From positions 1 to 64,000 of the forward strand of contig DRHF01000151.1 in assembly GCA_011049715.1 (NCBI GenBank): DNA of 64,000 nucleotides. The letters run 5' to 3'. Source of the DNA: Desulfobacterales bacterium (GTDB lineage Bacteria; Desulfobacterota; Desulfobacteria; Desulfobacterales; UBA2156). This document shows positions 27,195-36,263 of the stretch, one piece after another. Numbering within the stretch: the first letter of the stretch is position 1; each line of letters opens with the position of its first letter. The notes beneath the pieces were generated by a model, which saw only the letters and a list, made by a program, of their open reading frames with translations, was not told the DNA's origin and did no database searches. The position numbers were made by a program, and so were the translations under genes.

Positions 27195-27210
27195 CACACG
27201 CTGCTTTTTT
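27181..27210 (+). terminator. Intrinsic terminator of the envelope operon
   Basis: AAAAGCGGC pairs with GCTGCTTTT (one G-T wobble) around loop TTTAACACAC and runs into TTTTTT. The stem includes the last codons and stop of the M48 gene. Confidence 0.7.
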
Positions 27211-27303
27211 GTGAATCCTTTTTTCGAATATTTAGATCCAAAAGCCCCGGGTTTATAGATCGCTCGGAGTTGTCTGGTACATCATCGATAGGGCCGAAAA
27301 ACA

Positions 27304-28419
27304 ATGACCAAGAGAACAATTGAAAACCGGCTTAACTTCTTTCGAAAATCCTGTTCCCAACACCAGATCGACACGTTCTTGGTTCTTATCGAAGAAAACC
27401 GCCGCTACCTCAGCGGCTTTACCGGTGAGGACACCCAGTTTGATGAATCAGCGGGCGCTCTGTTGATCACAGACACGCAGCTCCTGCTCGCAACAGACGC
27501 ACGATTTGAAACCCAAGGCAGAATTGAAGCATCTCTTTATGAGATTTATACCTATAAAGCGGGATTAATAAAGGCACTTCCCCATTTACTCAAAAGATTC
27601 GAAACCAAAAAACTCGGGGTTGAAAGCTCGCGTATTTCATATCAAAATTATACCAAAATCGCCCAACATCTGAAATCCGATTTCCCGGCGGTTGAACTGG
27701 TTCCAACGGAAAACATTATCGAGAATCAGCGGGTTTTAAAAGAGCCGGATGAAATCGAAATCATTAGAAAGGCACTTTTGATTGCAGAAAATGTTTTTAA
27801 GGATTTTTCAAGCACGTTGAAGCCCGGGATGACGGAAAAGGAGGCGGCATGGGCCATAGAGAAAGGGATGAGGGAAGGTGGAGCGGATATGCTTTCGTTC
27901 CCGGTCATCGTCGCTGCCGGTGAAAACAGTGCCCTGCCCCACGCCATACCTTCAAATCGGCCGGTGCAAAGGGGAGAGCCGATTCTGTTTGACTGGGGAG
28001 CCAGGTTTAATGGTTACTGCTCGGACATTTCGAGAACCCTATTTCTTGAAACGATCGACAAAAATTTCCAAAAGGTTTATCAAGCTGTTTTTGATGCACA
28101 GCAAATGGCAATCGATGCAATAAAACCTGGTGTGAGTTCAAAAACGGTCGACGCGGTTGCACGCAATCACATTGATAAAATGGGGTTTAAAGATAAATTC
28201 GGCCATGGGTTGGGCCACGGTGTCGGGCTTTCAGTTCATGAGGCCCCAAGGCTCAGTCCGTTGAAGGATGATACCCTTGAACCCGGAATGATCATAACCG
28301 TGGAGCCCGGGATTTATCTGTCCGGCCAGGGAGGTGTCAGGCTTGAAAATATGATACGGGTCAAAGAAGATGGCGCCGAAGTGCTCAACCGACTGGATAT
28401 GCCTTACCTGATAAAATAA
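27304..28419 (+). CDS. Xaa-Pro peptidase, M24 family
   Basis: This 371-residue cytoplasmic metallopeptidase cleaves peptides at proline (PepP/PepQ group). An N-terminal creatinase-like domain (residues about 1-130) precedes the pita-bread domain. The five dinuclear metal ligands are present: Asp in FDWGARFNG, Asp in CSDISRT, His in GHGLGHGVGL, Glu in TVEPGIY and Glu in VRLENMI. The length and domain order are usual for short bacterial Xaa-Pro aminopeptidases. It lies alone after the envelope operon terminator. Whether it acts as an aminopeptidase or a dipeptidase is not decided by sequence. Confidence 0.87.
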   Translation: MTKRTIENRLNFFRKSCSQHQIDTFLVLIEENRRYLSGFTGEDTQFDESAGALLITDTQLLLATDARFETQGRIEASLYEIYTYKAGLIKALPHLLKRFETKKLGVESSRISYQNYTKIAQHLKSDFPAVELVPTENIIENQRVLKEPDEIEIIRKALLIAENVFKDFSSTLKPGMTEKEAAWAIEKGMREGGADMLSFPVIVAAGENSALPHAIPSNRPVQRGEPILFDWGARFNGYCSDISRTLFLETIDKNFQKVYQAVFDAQQMAIDAIKPGVSSKTVDAVARNHIDKMGFKDKFGHGLGHGVGLSVHEAPRLSPLKDDTLEPGMIITVEPGIYLSGQGGVRLENMIRVKEDGAEVLNRLDMPYLIK

Positions 28420-28480
28420 AACGATTTTGTCCTATAGAAGAATTATTCTTCAATGGCGTTTCAGATGTCCAATATGTCCT

Positions 28481-29488
28481 TTAAGTGGTTTCAGCGGGCA
28501 GTTCCTCACCCAGGGCCAAGCGGACCAGATTGCTCAGATGGATCGGCCTGAGTCCTGCTTCGCGGGATACCCGGCGTAAACGAAGGGTGCACATCGGACA
28601 CAAAAAGACCATGAGCTCGGCCCCATGTTTCAGACCGTCCTCGATATTACGGGCAGAAGACTCAATCGCCCGATCCCGTTGGCCGAATCCTACCAGGGGC
28701 GCATCGCAACACAGCGCATCCTGGCGATCGAACCTTCTCGCCACCCTTTCCACCCCCATTAGCTCAAAAAGTTCGTCAAGAACAGGATCTTTTTCCATCG
28801 AATAACGGGAAGCACAGGGTTGCTGATAAGCGGCTTTGAGTCCAAGTGGATGAACCGCCTCCGGGTGGTCCCGCAAATAATCCCGAAAGTAGGTAATAAT
28901 ATGAACGGGTCGAAAAGGAACTTTCACACCATATGCCGGCGCAACGCTATTGACCGCCGCATAGCACTCATCATGGAAAAATACAATTTCCTCAGCCCCT
29001 GTCCGGGATAGATTTTCCACCATGCGTCGGAGACCGGGGCCGATGGGCGATTCCACACCCATATGGCAATAGCCGACATAACAAAAATAATCACCGCCTT
29101 TAAGAAAGGTCATGCCTTGGTAAAGCCGGCCTTCAAACATGCGGGGAATCAGGGGGTCTACGACGCAAAGCGAGATAACCGGTCGGTCAGGCGCCCCACG
29201 GATTATTTCACCGGGTGAATCGATCCAACCCTTTACCAGAGATATACCTTTTGGAGATTGGACAGCTTTTGTTTCCTCTTGTCGCTTCAAAATCAAATCA
29301 AAAGGATTGGCGCCGCTGGGACAGTAGTTGTTACAGGCAATGCAAGTGGCACATTGGGCCACAATATCGGTCGATTCACCGGCGATGAGGGCCTCTATTT
29401 CTTTTACGGCCAGTTCCTGATCATAATCGACATAATGGCACCTGACCAGACAATCGCCACAGCGATTGCACCTCGATTCGTCAAACAT
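28481..29488 (-). CDS. Fe-S oxidoreductase subunit, HdrD/GlpC type with CCG domain
   Basis: This 335-residue electron-transfer protein has two N-terminal [4Fe-4S] motifs, CNRCGDCLVRC and CATCIACNNYCPSG. A C-terminal CCG-type domain follows, with cysteines in QPCASRYS, LCCDAP and FLCPMC, as found in heterodisulfide reductase HdrB/HdrD and GlpC. A more degenerate first CCG half includes YCHMGVES and FHDECYAAV. Such subunits pass electrons to or from flavin or tungsten enzymes. It is divergent from the BcrB-like gene and on the same strand as the AOR-like gene, with which it may work. The physiological partner is inferred from position only. Confidence 0.8.
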   Translation of the reverse strand: MFDESRCNRCGDCLVRCHYVDYDQELAVKEIEALIAGESTDIVAQCATCIACNNYCPSGANPFDLILKRQEETKAVQSPKGISLVKGWIDSPGEIIRGAPDRPVISLCVVDPLIPRMFEGRLYQGMTFLKGGDYFCYVGYCHMGVESPIGPGLRRMVENLSRTGAEEIVFFHDECYAAVNSVAPAYGVKVPFRPVHIITYFRDYLRDHPEAVHPLGLKAAYQQPCASRYSMEKDPVLDELFELMGVERVARRFDRQDALCCDAPLVGFGQRDRAIESSARNIEDGLKHGAELMVFLCPMCTLRLRRVSREAGLRPIHLSNLVRLALGEELPAETT

Positions 29489-29630
29489 TTAAATTCCCCT
29501 TTTGTTGTGAAAGCATAAAATGGTCTGAAACAATACCGGTTTCGTCTATCGAAATGCGGTTGGGTTGTCAACGGCGATATAAGGCGAAATTTTTATTTGA
29601 CCATCGCTTTCAAAGTAGAGTAAGCTAAAA

Positions 29631-29648
29631 TGTTTTATATATAAAACA
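29631..29648. promoter_or_regulatory. 18-bp perfect palindrome, candidate operator
   Basis: TGTTTTATATATAAAACA is its own reverse complement over 18 bases. It lies in the 242-bp gap between the divergent Fe-S and BcrB-like genes, about 83 bp before the latter. A TAAAAT -10-like element overlaps its left edge. The symmetry and position suit a dimeric repressor, although an AT-rich palindrome may also be structural. Confidence 0.4.
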
Positions 29649-29730
29649 AAAAAGATCATTTAACCGATTTCAATATGTCAAGCACTCAGTTTAGACTCTT
29701 CTATCCGGTAATAGAAAGGATTTGAATAAA

Positions 29731-31083
29731 ATGAAAGCAGAAAAAAAGAAGACCACATCGTCAAAAAGCATGGTGACCGCCCGGGAAGCCGGATATTTTG
29801 GAAAAAAGATGATGAAAAACGCCCATAAGGCTCAACAAGAAGGTCTGCCGGTAGCCTGGTCCATGGTCACCTGGTGGCAGGGAGAACTGATTGCCAAGGC
29901 AATGGGTATTGAACTGGTTTTCCCTGAAAACTATGCAGCATTCTGTGCCGCTAGACGCCTGGCCGAGCCATACCTGGAGCGCAGCGATAGCGAGGGCTTT
30001 CCCGCTACCCTTTGCGGGTATGCACGAAACTGCTTTGGTTATGCCAGCATGATGACGGAAAACAATATGCAGCCGCCCGAAGGCGCCCCTGCAGGCGGAA
30101 TGCCCAAACCGATGTTGCTTATCGGCTCGGGCGCTGCATGTGACGGTCGTTTTAAGTGGTTCCAGGCCTTGAAGCGCTACCTGGGAGTCCCTCAATGGAC
30201 ACTGGAACATCCCCAAACCGGTGTAAAAGAATATTTTTTACCCGGTCATAAAAAAGAAACAATCCGTTTCATAAAAAACCACCTCAAAGAATTCGTCTCT
30301 TTTCTGGAAAAGCTCCTGGACTACAAGATGGATTGGGAAAAATTGGCAGAAATTGTGGATCAGGCTTTTAAAACCCTTATCCTGGCCCACGAAGTCGACC
30401 GGCTTCGCAAGGCCGTACCCTCTCCGATGGTCGCCCAGGATTTTTGGTCAATCATGATCCCACACCTGTTTATGCCACATGACCCGGAAGCCTATGAATT
30501 CTACAAAAAGGTGTATGCTGAAGTAAAATACAGGGTGGACAATAAAATCGGCGCAATTCCCAACGAGCAATACCGGGTAATGTTTGCTGAAATTCCTCCA
30601 TGGCACACATTGGGATTCTTTGATAAACTGGCGGAAAATTACGGGATAGCGCTGGTATATGAGAGCAGCGGATATCATGCGCCCTATCCGATTTCAGATG
30701 AGGAACTTGAAGGCGTGACAGATCCGTTAGAGTTGATTGCGCGATTAACGTATCAGAAATTTACCGATCAGCAAGAAATGGGGAGACAGTACGACCTTGA
30801 TATACCCGGATATACCCTCTCATATCTGAGGGCCGCTTCGGAATATCTGGCGGACGGAGTGATTTGTCATCCCCTCAGATCATGCCGCGCGGCGACTTAT
30901 GAGCTGCTTTCGATCAAAAATGTATTATCGGAATGTCTTAAAATCCCAAGCGTTTCTATCGAGGGCGACCTTGTCGATTTACGCGTATTTAATGAAGAAG
31001 AGGCCCTTTTTAAAATAGAGGCGTTTGTAGACACAATGGACCACAATCGAGACGAAAGGAAAATCGCAGGAATCTCCTGGTAA
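29731..31083 (+). CDS. Benzoyl-CoA reductase / 2-hydroxyacyl-CoA dehydratase-family subunit
   Basis: This is a protein of about 450 residues of the BcrB/BzdO/HgdB family, whose members carry a [4Fe-4S] cluster and perform low-potential ketyl-radical reductions or dehydrations on acyl-CoA substrates. Characteristic segments are LPVAWSMVTWWQGELIAKAMG, LCGYARNCFGY with two cysteines, and CHPLRSCRAATYE near residue 395. The ATG at 29731 is chosen because AGAAAGGA at 29713-29720 is at normal distance; a TTG at 29722 is too close. The family usually works as a heterodimer with an ATP-dependent activator, but no second subunit or activator is in the window. The substrate is unknown. Confidence 0.78.
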   Translation: MKAEKKKTTSSKSMVTAREAGYFGKKMMKNAHKAQQEGLPVAWSMVTWWQGELIAKAMGIELVFPENYAAFCAARRLAEPYLERSDSEGFPATLCGYARNCFGYASMMTENNMQPPEGAPAGGMPKPMLLIGSGAACDGRFKWFQALKRYLGVPQWTLEHPQTGVKEYFLPGHKKETIRFIKNHLKEFVSFLEKLLDYKMDWEKLAEIVDQAFKTLILAHEVDRLRKAVPSPMVAQDFWSIMIPHLFMPHDPEAYEFYKKVYAEVKYRVDNKIGAIPNEQYRVMFAEIPPWHTLGFFDKLAENYGIALVYESSGYHAPYPISDEELEGVTDPLELIARLTYQKFTDQQEMGRQYDLDIPGYTLSYLRAASEYLADGVICHPLRSCRAATYELLSIKNVLSECLKIPSVSIEGDLVDLRVFNEEEALFKIEAFVDTMDHNRDERKIAGISW

Positions 31084-31091
31084 TCGAGAAC

Positions 31092-33017
31092 TCAGACAAG
31101 AAGATCCTCTTGCTGCAGTGTTTCTGCAATGTCGCCTAAACCGAGCTCTTCCAGTTTTGTTTTTTTCTGCAATCCGGTGGAAACATCCCAGCCACGAATC
31201 GCATAGTACTCATCTTTCATTTTTTCAAACTTCTGCCTGTCAAGAACCATTCCTTTCCTTGAAAAAACCTCTCCATCCCGACCGGGAACAATGCAATCCG
31301 GATTACCGAATTCGGCCTTGAGGGGAATTGTAAAATTAAATTCTTCGATGGTGTCGGACGCTCTCCCTTTACGACCTTCCCTTGCGAGAACTGCCCTCTG
31401 AAGATTAAAAATACGTTGCCCGAATTTATCCAAATCTGTCTCATCCATATCCATCCCCGTCACAGCAGAACAAACCTGGCTTTCCAGCGCCGGGTCGCCC
31501 ACATGATCGTCGGTTATCGGACTATGGGTGATGGGCCAGGAGAAGTCACATAGGATCAAGGATTCCTTGGCAAGCTGGCGGTCTTGAATCTTGGCGGCGG
31601 AAAGGGCTTTGCCTTCGAATGTGGAAAAGTCAGCTGCGATCTCATCCCCCCAAAATTTTTTGGATATAGCCCTTATAACCTCCGAAGTCATGTAGTTGTT
31701 CTTGAGGAGCGTGTCACTGTTTCCACCAGCACGAAGGGCCCACAACAAAACCGGCAGGCCGACCTCATGCAATTGCTGAATCGGCATTCTGGGTTCAGTG
31801 GCATATAGCAACCCGGTTGTGATATGCATTCTGGGCCCGTAAGGGGAATCTTCCCCGGTTTTAATCATATAATCGGTAATATATTGATCCGCATTTCTTC
31901 CCACTATGTTAGCGGCTTTTAGTGCACCTTCGGCCAAAACATCCCCGAATCCTTCCCTGAAGGCAATCTTGTGCAGCAATGTCTGGATGAATTCAAGACT
32001 TCCTAACTTAGAAAGCGGAAGACCGGTCTCATCCTCGCTTAGAATATGCGCTTTGTGGCAGCGGCTCAACCACATTATCAATGTCTCTACCACGCGTGTA
32101 TCGATGCCGTAATCATCACACAATTTAGTTGCCTGAAATGGAACGTCGGTAACCTTTCCGTAGTATCGTTGTGCACGTACTTCGTAGTAACCGGCCGACT
32201 GGCAACAATATTTCCCTGATCGTCTGTCTGCCGGATGGTATTTCACACGCATGCACCCGTTGATACACCCGAAGCAGATGTCCTTTTCCATCTGTTCCTG
32301 AGGCAACGTTGTCGGCCAAATGAACGGATCATACTTCAATTCCCTCACTTTTTGCCGCATCAGCTTTACCGCTTTTTTGTCGGCAACCTCAACCTTTCCT
32401 TGGCCGCTGACCGCGATCGCCTTAAGATTTTTAGCGCCCATCAATGCGCCGAAGCCGCTTGACCCGCTGGAATCCGAATCCGCCAGAAGGGTGGCGTAGG
32501 TAACCATGTTTTCACCGGCCGCGCCTGTTGCAACGACACAAAAAGAGTCACCAAACTCATCTTTCAAAATTTCGCGCGTTTCAATGGCGCCTTTGCCTTT
32601 TAAATGCGAAGCGTCCCTCAGCTCTACCGTTTCATTATTGATCGATAGATATACCAATGAATCCGCTTTCCCTTTGAGAACAAGGCCGTCATATCCTGCA
32701 AATTTCAGCTGTACGCCCCAGGCTCCCCCGAGGTTGGCGTATGAGAACTGATTGAGAATAGGAGACTTCCCGCAAACTTGCCATCGGGATCCGGCAAACC
32801 CGGGGACGCCGCAAAGAGGGCCTGTCATGAAAATCAAACAGTTTTCAGGATCAAAGGCATCGATTTGCGGTACGACTTCATCCCAATATATTTTAAGTGC
32901 TATCCCCCGCCCCCCAAGAAAGCGATCGACATAGTTCCCGGTCGACACCGTTCCGACATCACCAGTAGAAAGATTGACCCGTAGAATTTGTCCGGCATAT
33001 CCATATTGGTTATTCAT
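31092..33017 (-). CDS. Aldehyde:ferredoxin oxidoreductase-family tungstoenzyme
   Basis: This 641-residue AOR-family protein binds a tungsten (or molybdenum) bis-pterin and a [4Fe-4S] cluster. The N-terminal domain (residues 1-210) begins YGYAGQILRVNLSTG and includes FLGGRGIALKIYWDE. Cluster cysteines are in DICFGCINGC, and the fourth is in SLILCDFSWPITHSP. The family contains aldehyde oxidoreductases and the BamB subunit of class II benzoyl-CoA reductase. The adjacent BcrB-like and CCG Fe-S genes make an acyl-CoA or aromatic substrate conceivable, but simple aldehyde oxidation is equally possible. It converges with the BcrB-like gene, eight bases apart. Confidence 0.85.
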   Translation of the reverse strand: MNNQYGYAGQILRVNLSTGDVGTVSTGNYVDRFLGGRGIALKIYWDEVVPQIDAFDPENCLIFMTGPLCGVPGFAGSRWQVCGKSPILNQFSYANLGGAWGVQLKFAGYDGLVLKGKADSLVYLSINNETVELRDASHLKGKGAIETREILKDEFGDSFCVVATGAAGENMVTYATLLADSDSSGSSGFGALMGAKNLKAIAVSGQGKVEVADKKAVKLMRQKVRELKYDPFIWPTTLPQEQMEKDICFGCINGCMRVKYHPADRRSGKYCCQSAGYYEVRAQRYYGKVTDVPFQATKLCDDYGIDTRVVETLIMWLSRCHKAHILSEDETGLPLSKLGSLEFIQTLLHKIAFREGFGDVLAEGALKAANIVGRNADQYITDYMIKTGEDSPYGPRMHITTGLLYATEPRMPIQQLHEVGLPVLLWALRAGGNSDTLLKNNYMTSEVIRAISKKFWGDEIAADFSTFEGKALSAAKIQDRQLAKESLILCDFSWPITHSPITDDHVGDPALESQVCSAVTGMDMDETDLDKFGQRIFNLQRAVLAREGRKGRASDTIEEFNFTIPLKAEFGNPDCIVPGRDGEVFSRKGMVLDRQKFEKMKDEYYAIRGWDVSTGLQKKTKLEELGLGDIAETLQQEDLLV

Positions 33018-33102
33018 GTTGATGAAGACTCGTTACCTAAATCTATCCGCAGCACCACGCATGGGGTACCGTTCAGAAAAATTTCTTATTACACTTTGTA
33101 TG

Positions 33103-33219
33103 TTACAATTTAGATCGATATTTAATCGTAATATCACATCTTAAGATAAAATAAATTAAGGCGATTAAAACTAAAGCCCACACTCCATAATTTTGTAGAA
33201 TGTCAACTATCATTTCCAT
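33103..33219 (-). CDS. 38-residue single-pass membrane protein, unknown
   Basis: A short minus-strand frame starts ATG at 33219 after GGAGGGAAAGAAA, one of the best ribosome-binding sites in the window. It encodes a polar N-terminus (MEMIVDILQNYG), one hydrophobic helix (VWALVLIALIYFIL) and a basic tail (RCDITIKYRSKL). It lies between ppdK and the AOR-like gene on the same strand, 71 bp after ppdK, with no terminator between. The size, helix and positive-inside tail suit a small membrane regulator or subunit. I do not recognise the family. Confidence 0.5.
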   Translation of the reverse strand: MEMIVDILQNYGVWALVLIALIYFILRCDITIKYRSKL

Positions 33220-33290
33220 TTTCTTTCCCTCCAAAAGGATCTTCACGCCTTATCCAATCCATTTATCGCTCTTTGCTTATCTATAAATAA

Positions 33291-36008
33291 TCACTCGATC
33301 TTTTGCCTCTTTCTCTCTTCCAGTGCCGCGTGGGCAGCTGCCAGGCGAGCGATTGGGACACGATAGGGAGAACAACTTACATAATTGAGGCCAATTTTGT
33401 GGCAAAAAAATATCGATTTTGGATCACCACCATGTTCACCGCAAATACCAACCTCCATCCCGGGCCGGGTTTGTCGGCCTAGCTTGACACCCATTTCCAT
33501 AAGCTTACCCACGCCCTCCTCATCTATATTGGCAAATGGATTTTCGGGTAGAATTTTTTTCTCCATATATTCGATAAGGAAGCCCTTCTCGGCGTCGTCA
33601 CGGGAGATGCCGAAGGTGGTCTGGGTCAGGTCGTTGGTGCCGAAGGAGAAGAACTGGGCATACTCAGCCATTTTGTCAGCAGTAAGCGCAGCACGGGGGA
33701 CTTCGATCATCGTCCCAAATTTGTAGCCAACGGTCACGCTTCGCTCTTCCATGACCTTCTTGGCTTCTTCTTCCAGAGCCGTTTGTTGGACTTTCAACTC
33801 ATTGGCATGGCTGGTCAGCGGGATCATGACCTCGGGATGTACATCCACGCCCTCTTTGGCCACCTGACAGGCAGCCTCGAAAATTGCACGTACCTGCATC
33901 CGGGTCAGGGCGGCCAGGTGAATACCCAAACGTACGCCGCGCAGACCCAGCATCGGGTTGCTTTCATGCATTTTTTCGACGGCATCGAGTTGTGCTTTTT
34001 TTTCAGCCAAACGTGGTGAATCTTTATCTGTCTGCTCCAGTTTATCGACTTCCCGTGCTAGATCGAGCTGTGTAGGCAGAAATTCGTGCAGCGGCGGGTC
34101 GATCAGGCGAATGATGACCGGTAATCCATCCATCGCCCGGAACAGACCGGCAAAATCCTCACGCTGGTAGGGTAAAAGCGTATCTAACGACTCCTTAACG
34201 ACATCAGGGTCACTCTGGTGCATAATCATCTTTTGTACATGGGGTAAGCGCTCGGGTTCAAAGAACATATGCTCTGTGCGGCAAAGGCCGATGCCCTGGG
34301 CGCCGAATTTGCGCGCCTGCTCGGCGTCAGATGGATAGTCGGCATTGGCCCAAACCTCCAAACGGCGGGTTTCATCGGCCCAATCGAGGAGCTCGATCAG
34401 AAATGGATCATCCATATCCGGAACCTGCGTTTCTAGCTGACCGACAAAAACCTCCCCAGTGGTCCCATCGATGGACACCCAATCACCTTCTTTGATAATC
34501 CGACCGCCAGCGCTCATCTGACGTTTGCCAAGGTCAATCTCTAGCGCTGCGACACCGACCACAGCGGGTGTACCAAACTGGCGAGCAACCAGAGCAGCGT
34601 GGCTGGTACGCCCCCCCCGGCTCGTCAAAATGCCCCTTGCCGCCAGCATGCCGTGGACGTCGTCCGGTTTGGTCTCAGGCCGAACCATAATGACATCTTT
34701 GCTTTTTTTCGTGGCCCATTCATTAGCCAAATCAGCATCGAAAACAACCTGGCCCACCGCCGCCCCGGGAGAAACATTTAGGCCTGTGGCAAACCTGTCA
34801 CCGGAATCATTGGCAGCGTTTTTGGCTTCGACCTTAAATTGTGGATGAAGAAAGAAATCAACTTGCTCGGGCGCGACCCGCAGGATCGCCTGCTCTTTGG
34901 TGATAAGCCCCTCTTCAACCATCTCGACAGCGATACGGACCGCAGCCTGGGCGGTCCGCTTCCCGTCCCGCGTTTGGAGCATCCATAACTTACTTTTTTC
35001 AATGGTAAACTCAACATCCTGCATCTCACAATAGTGTTGTTCCAACTTGTGGCAGATCTCTTCAAACTCGGCATAGGCGTTCGGCATCTCTTCCTTAAGT
35101 TTATCGATCGGTTTGGTGAGCCGGATGCCGGCCACAACGTCCTCTCCTTGGGCGTTGGTAAGGTAGTCACCTTCGATATTCTTTTCACCGGTAGTAGCAT
35201 TGCGGGTCATTACTACACCGGTGGCTGAGGAGTCGCCCATATTGCCGAAAACCATCGTCATGATGTTTACACCGGTACCCAAGTCATGAGGAATTTTAGA
35301 TGCATTGCGGTAAGCAATGGCCCGTTTGCCGTTCCAACTCTTAAAAACAGCTTCTGTGGCCAACTTGATTTGTTCAATCGGATCCTGGGGAAAATCAGAA
35401 CCGGTTTCAACCTTAAAGATTTTTTTAAATTCCTCGGTAACCGCTTTCCAGTCTTCAAAGGCCAGGTCAGAGTCGCTTTCTACAGCAGCTTTCAGACGGG
35501 CCTTGGTGATGATCTCCTCAAAAAGCTCATCCGCCATCCCCATTACCACGCTCCCAAACATTTGCACCAGACGGCGGTAGGAATCATAAGCGAAGCGCCT
35601 GTCACCGGTCAGATCCGCCATCCCCTTGACCACTTCATCATTCATACCGATGTTGAGAACAGTGTCCATCATACCGGGCATCGAAAATTTAGCGCCCGAT
35701 CGACAGGAGATCAACAAGGGGTTCGATGGGTCGCCGAGTTTTTTGCCGATTTTATCTTCTACAACTTTGACCGCTTCCAGTTCCTGCTCCCACATCCCTT
35801 CGGGGAACTGTTCGCCCGCAGCCAGGTAAGCGTTACAAGCCTCCGTGGTCACCGTAAATCCCGGAGGGACAGGCATGCCGATTCGAGTCATTTCAGCCAG
35901 ATTGGCCCCTTTACCACCCAGCAGGCTTCGTACGTTTTCCCAATCATAATCGACATATTTTTCGGCTTCTTCAACTTCTTCAAATAAATACACATACTTA
36001 TTTGTCAT
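33291..36008 (-). CDS. ppdK: Pyruvate, phosphate dikinase
   Basis: This 905-residue cytoplasmic enzyme interconverts pyruvate + ATP + Pi and PEP + AMP + PPi. The nucleotide-binding domain begins LLGGKGANLAEMTRIGMPVPPGFTV. The swivelling domain has the phosphohistidine motif GGRTSHAALVARQFG. The PEP/pyruvate barrel contains GLCRTEHMFF, and the C-terminal FSFGTNDLTQTTFG and GICGEHGGDP motifs follow. The length is normal. GGAGG lies seven bases before the ATG. In anaerobes it links pyruvate from ferredoxin-dependent carboxylation to gluconeogenesis. The 255-bp gap to xerD (36009-36263) shows no other feature. Confidence 0.95.
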   Translation of the reverse strand: MTNKYVYLFEEVEEAEKYVDYDWENVRSLLGGKGANLAEMTRIGMPVPPGFTVTTEACNAYLAAGEQFPEGMWEQELEAVKVVEDKIGKKLGDPSNPLLISCRSGAKFSMPGMMDTVLNIGMNDEVVKGMADLTGDRRFAYDSYRRLVQMFGSVVMGMADELFEEIITKARLKAAVESDSDLAFEDWKAVTEEFKKIFKVETGSDFPQDPIEQIKLATEAVFKSWNGKRAIAYRNASKIPHDLGTGVNIMTMVFGNMGDSSATGVVMTRNATTGEKNIEGDYLTNAQGEDVVAGIRLTKPIDKLKEEMPNAYAEFEEICHKLEQHYCEMQDVEFTIEKSKLWMLQTRDGKRTAQAAVRIAVEMVEEGLITKEQAILRVAPEQVDFFLHPQFKVEAKNAANDSGDRFATGLNVSPGAAVGQVVFDADLANEWATKKSKDVIMVRPETKPDDVHGMLAARGILTSRGGRTSHAALVARQFGTPAVVGVAALEIDLGKRQMSAGGRIIKEGDWVSIDGTTGEVFVGQLETQVPDMDDPFLIELLDWADETRRLEVWANADYPSDAEQARKFGAQGIGLCRTEHMFFEPERLPHVQKMIMHQSDPDVVKESLDTLLPYQREDFAGLFRAMDGLPVIIRLIDPPLHEFLPTQLDLAREVDKLEQTDKDSPRLAEKKAQLDAVEKMHESNPMLGLRGVRLGIHLAALTRMQVRAIFEAACQVAKEGVDVHPEVMIPLTSHANELKVQQTALEEEAKKVMEERSVTVGYKFGTMIEVPRAALTADKMAEYAQFFSFGTNDLTQTTFGISRDDAEKGFLIEYMEKKILPENPFANIDEEGVGKLMEMGVKLGRQTRPGMEVGICGEHGGDPKSIFFCHKIGLNYVSCSPYRVPIARLAAAHAALEERKRQKIE

Positions 36009-36263
36009 AATTATCCTCCTAAAAAGGCCAATAAAGGATTTTGAAATGGTTATCCCGGTATCGGCCTACCCTACTGCTGATTAACAAATGGAATTGCTGT
36101 TTGATTCTATAATGTTGAATTCCCATACAACCTTTAACCCATTGTATCAAGTCTTTTTGTATCGATAACCGGCTTTTATAAATGTGATTTCGATTGTCAT
36201 ATGATCGACTGTCAACAAACCGCTGCTTGAATTTTTTATCTATTTTCTATAAGTACTCATAAC

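Noticed and set aside
28437-28451. GAAGAATTATTCTTC hairpin between convergent genes as a terminator
   Set aside because: AT-rich 6-bp stem with no T-run on either side.
35286-35987. 233-codon plus-strand open frame
   Set aside because: It is entirely antisense to ppdK, with no ribosome-binding site or recognisable product; codon pattern of ppdK explains it.
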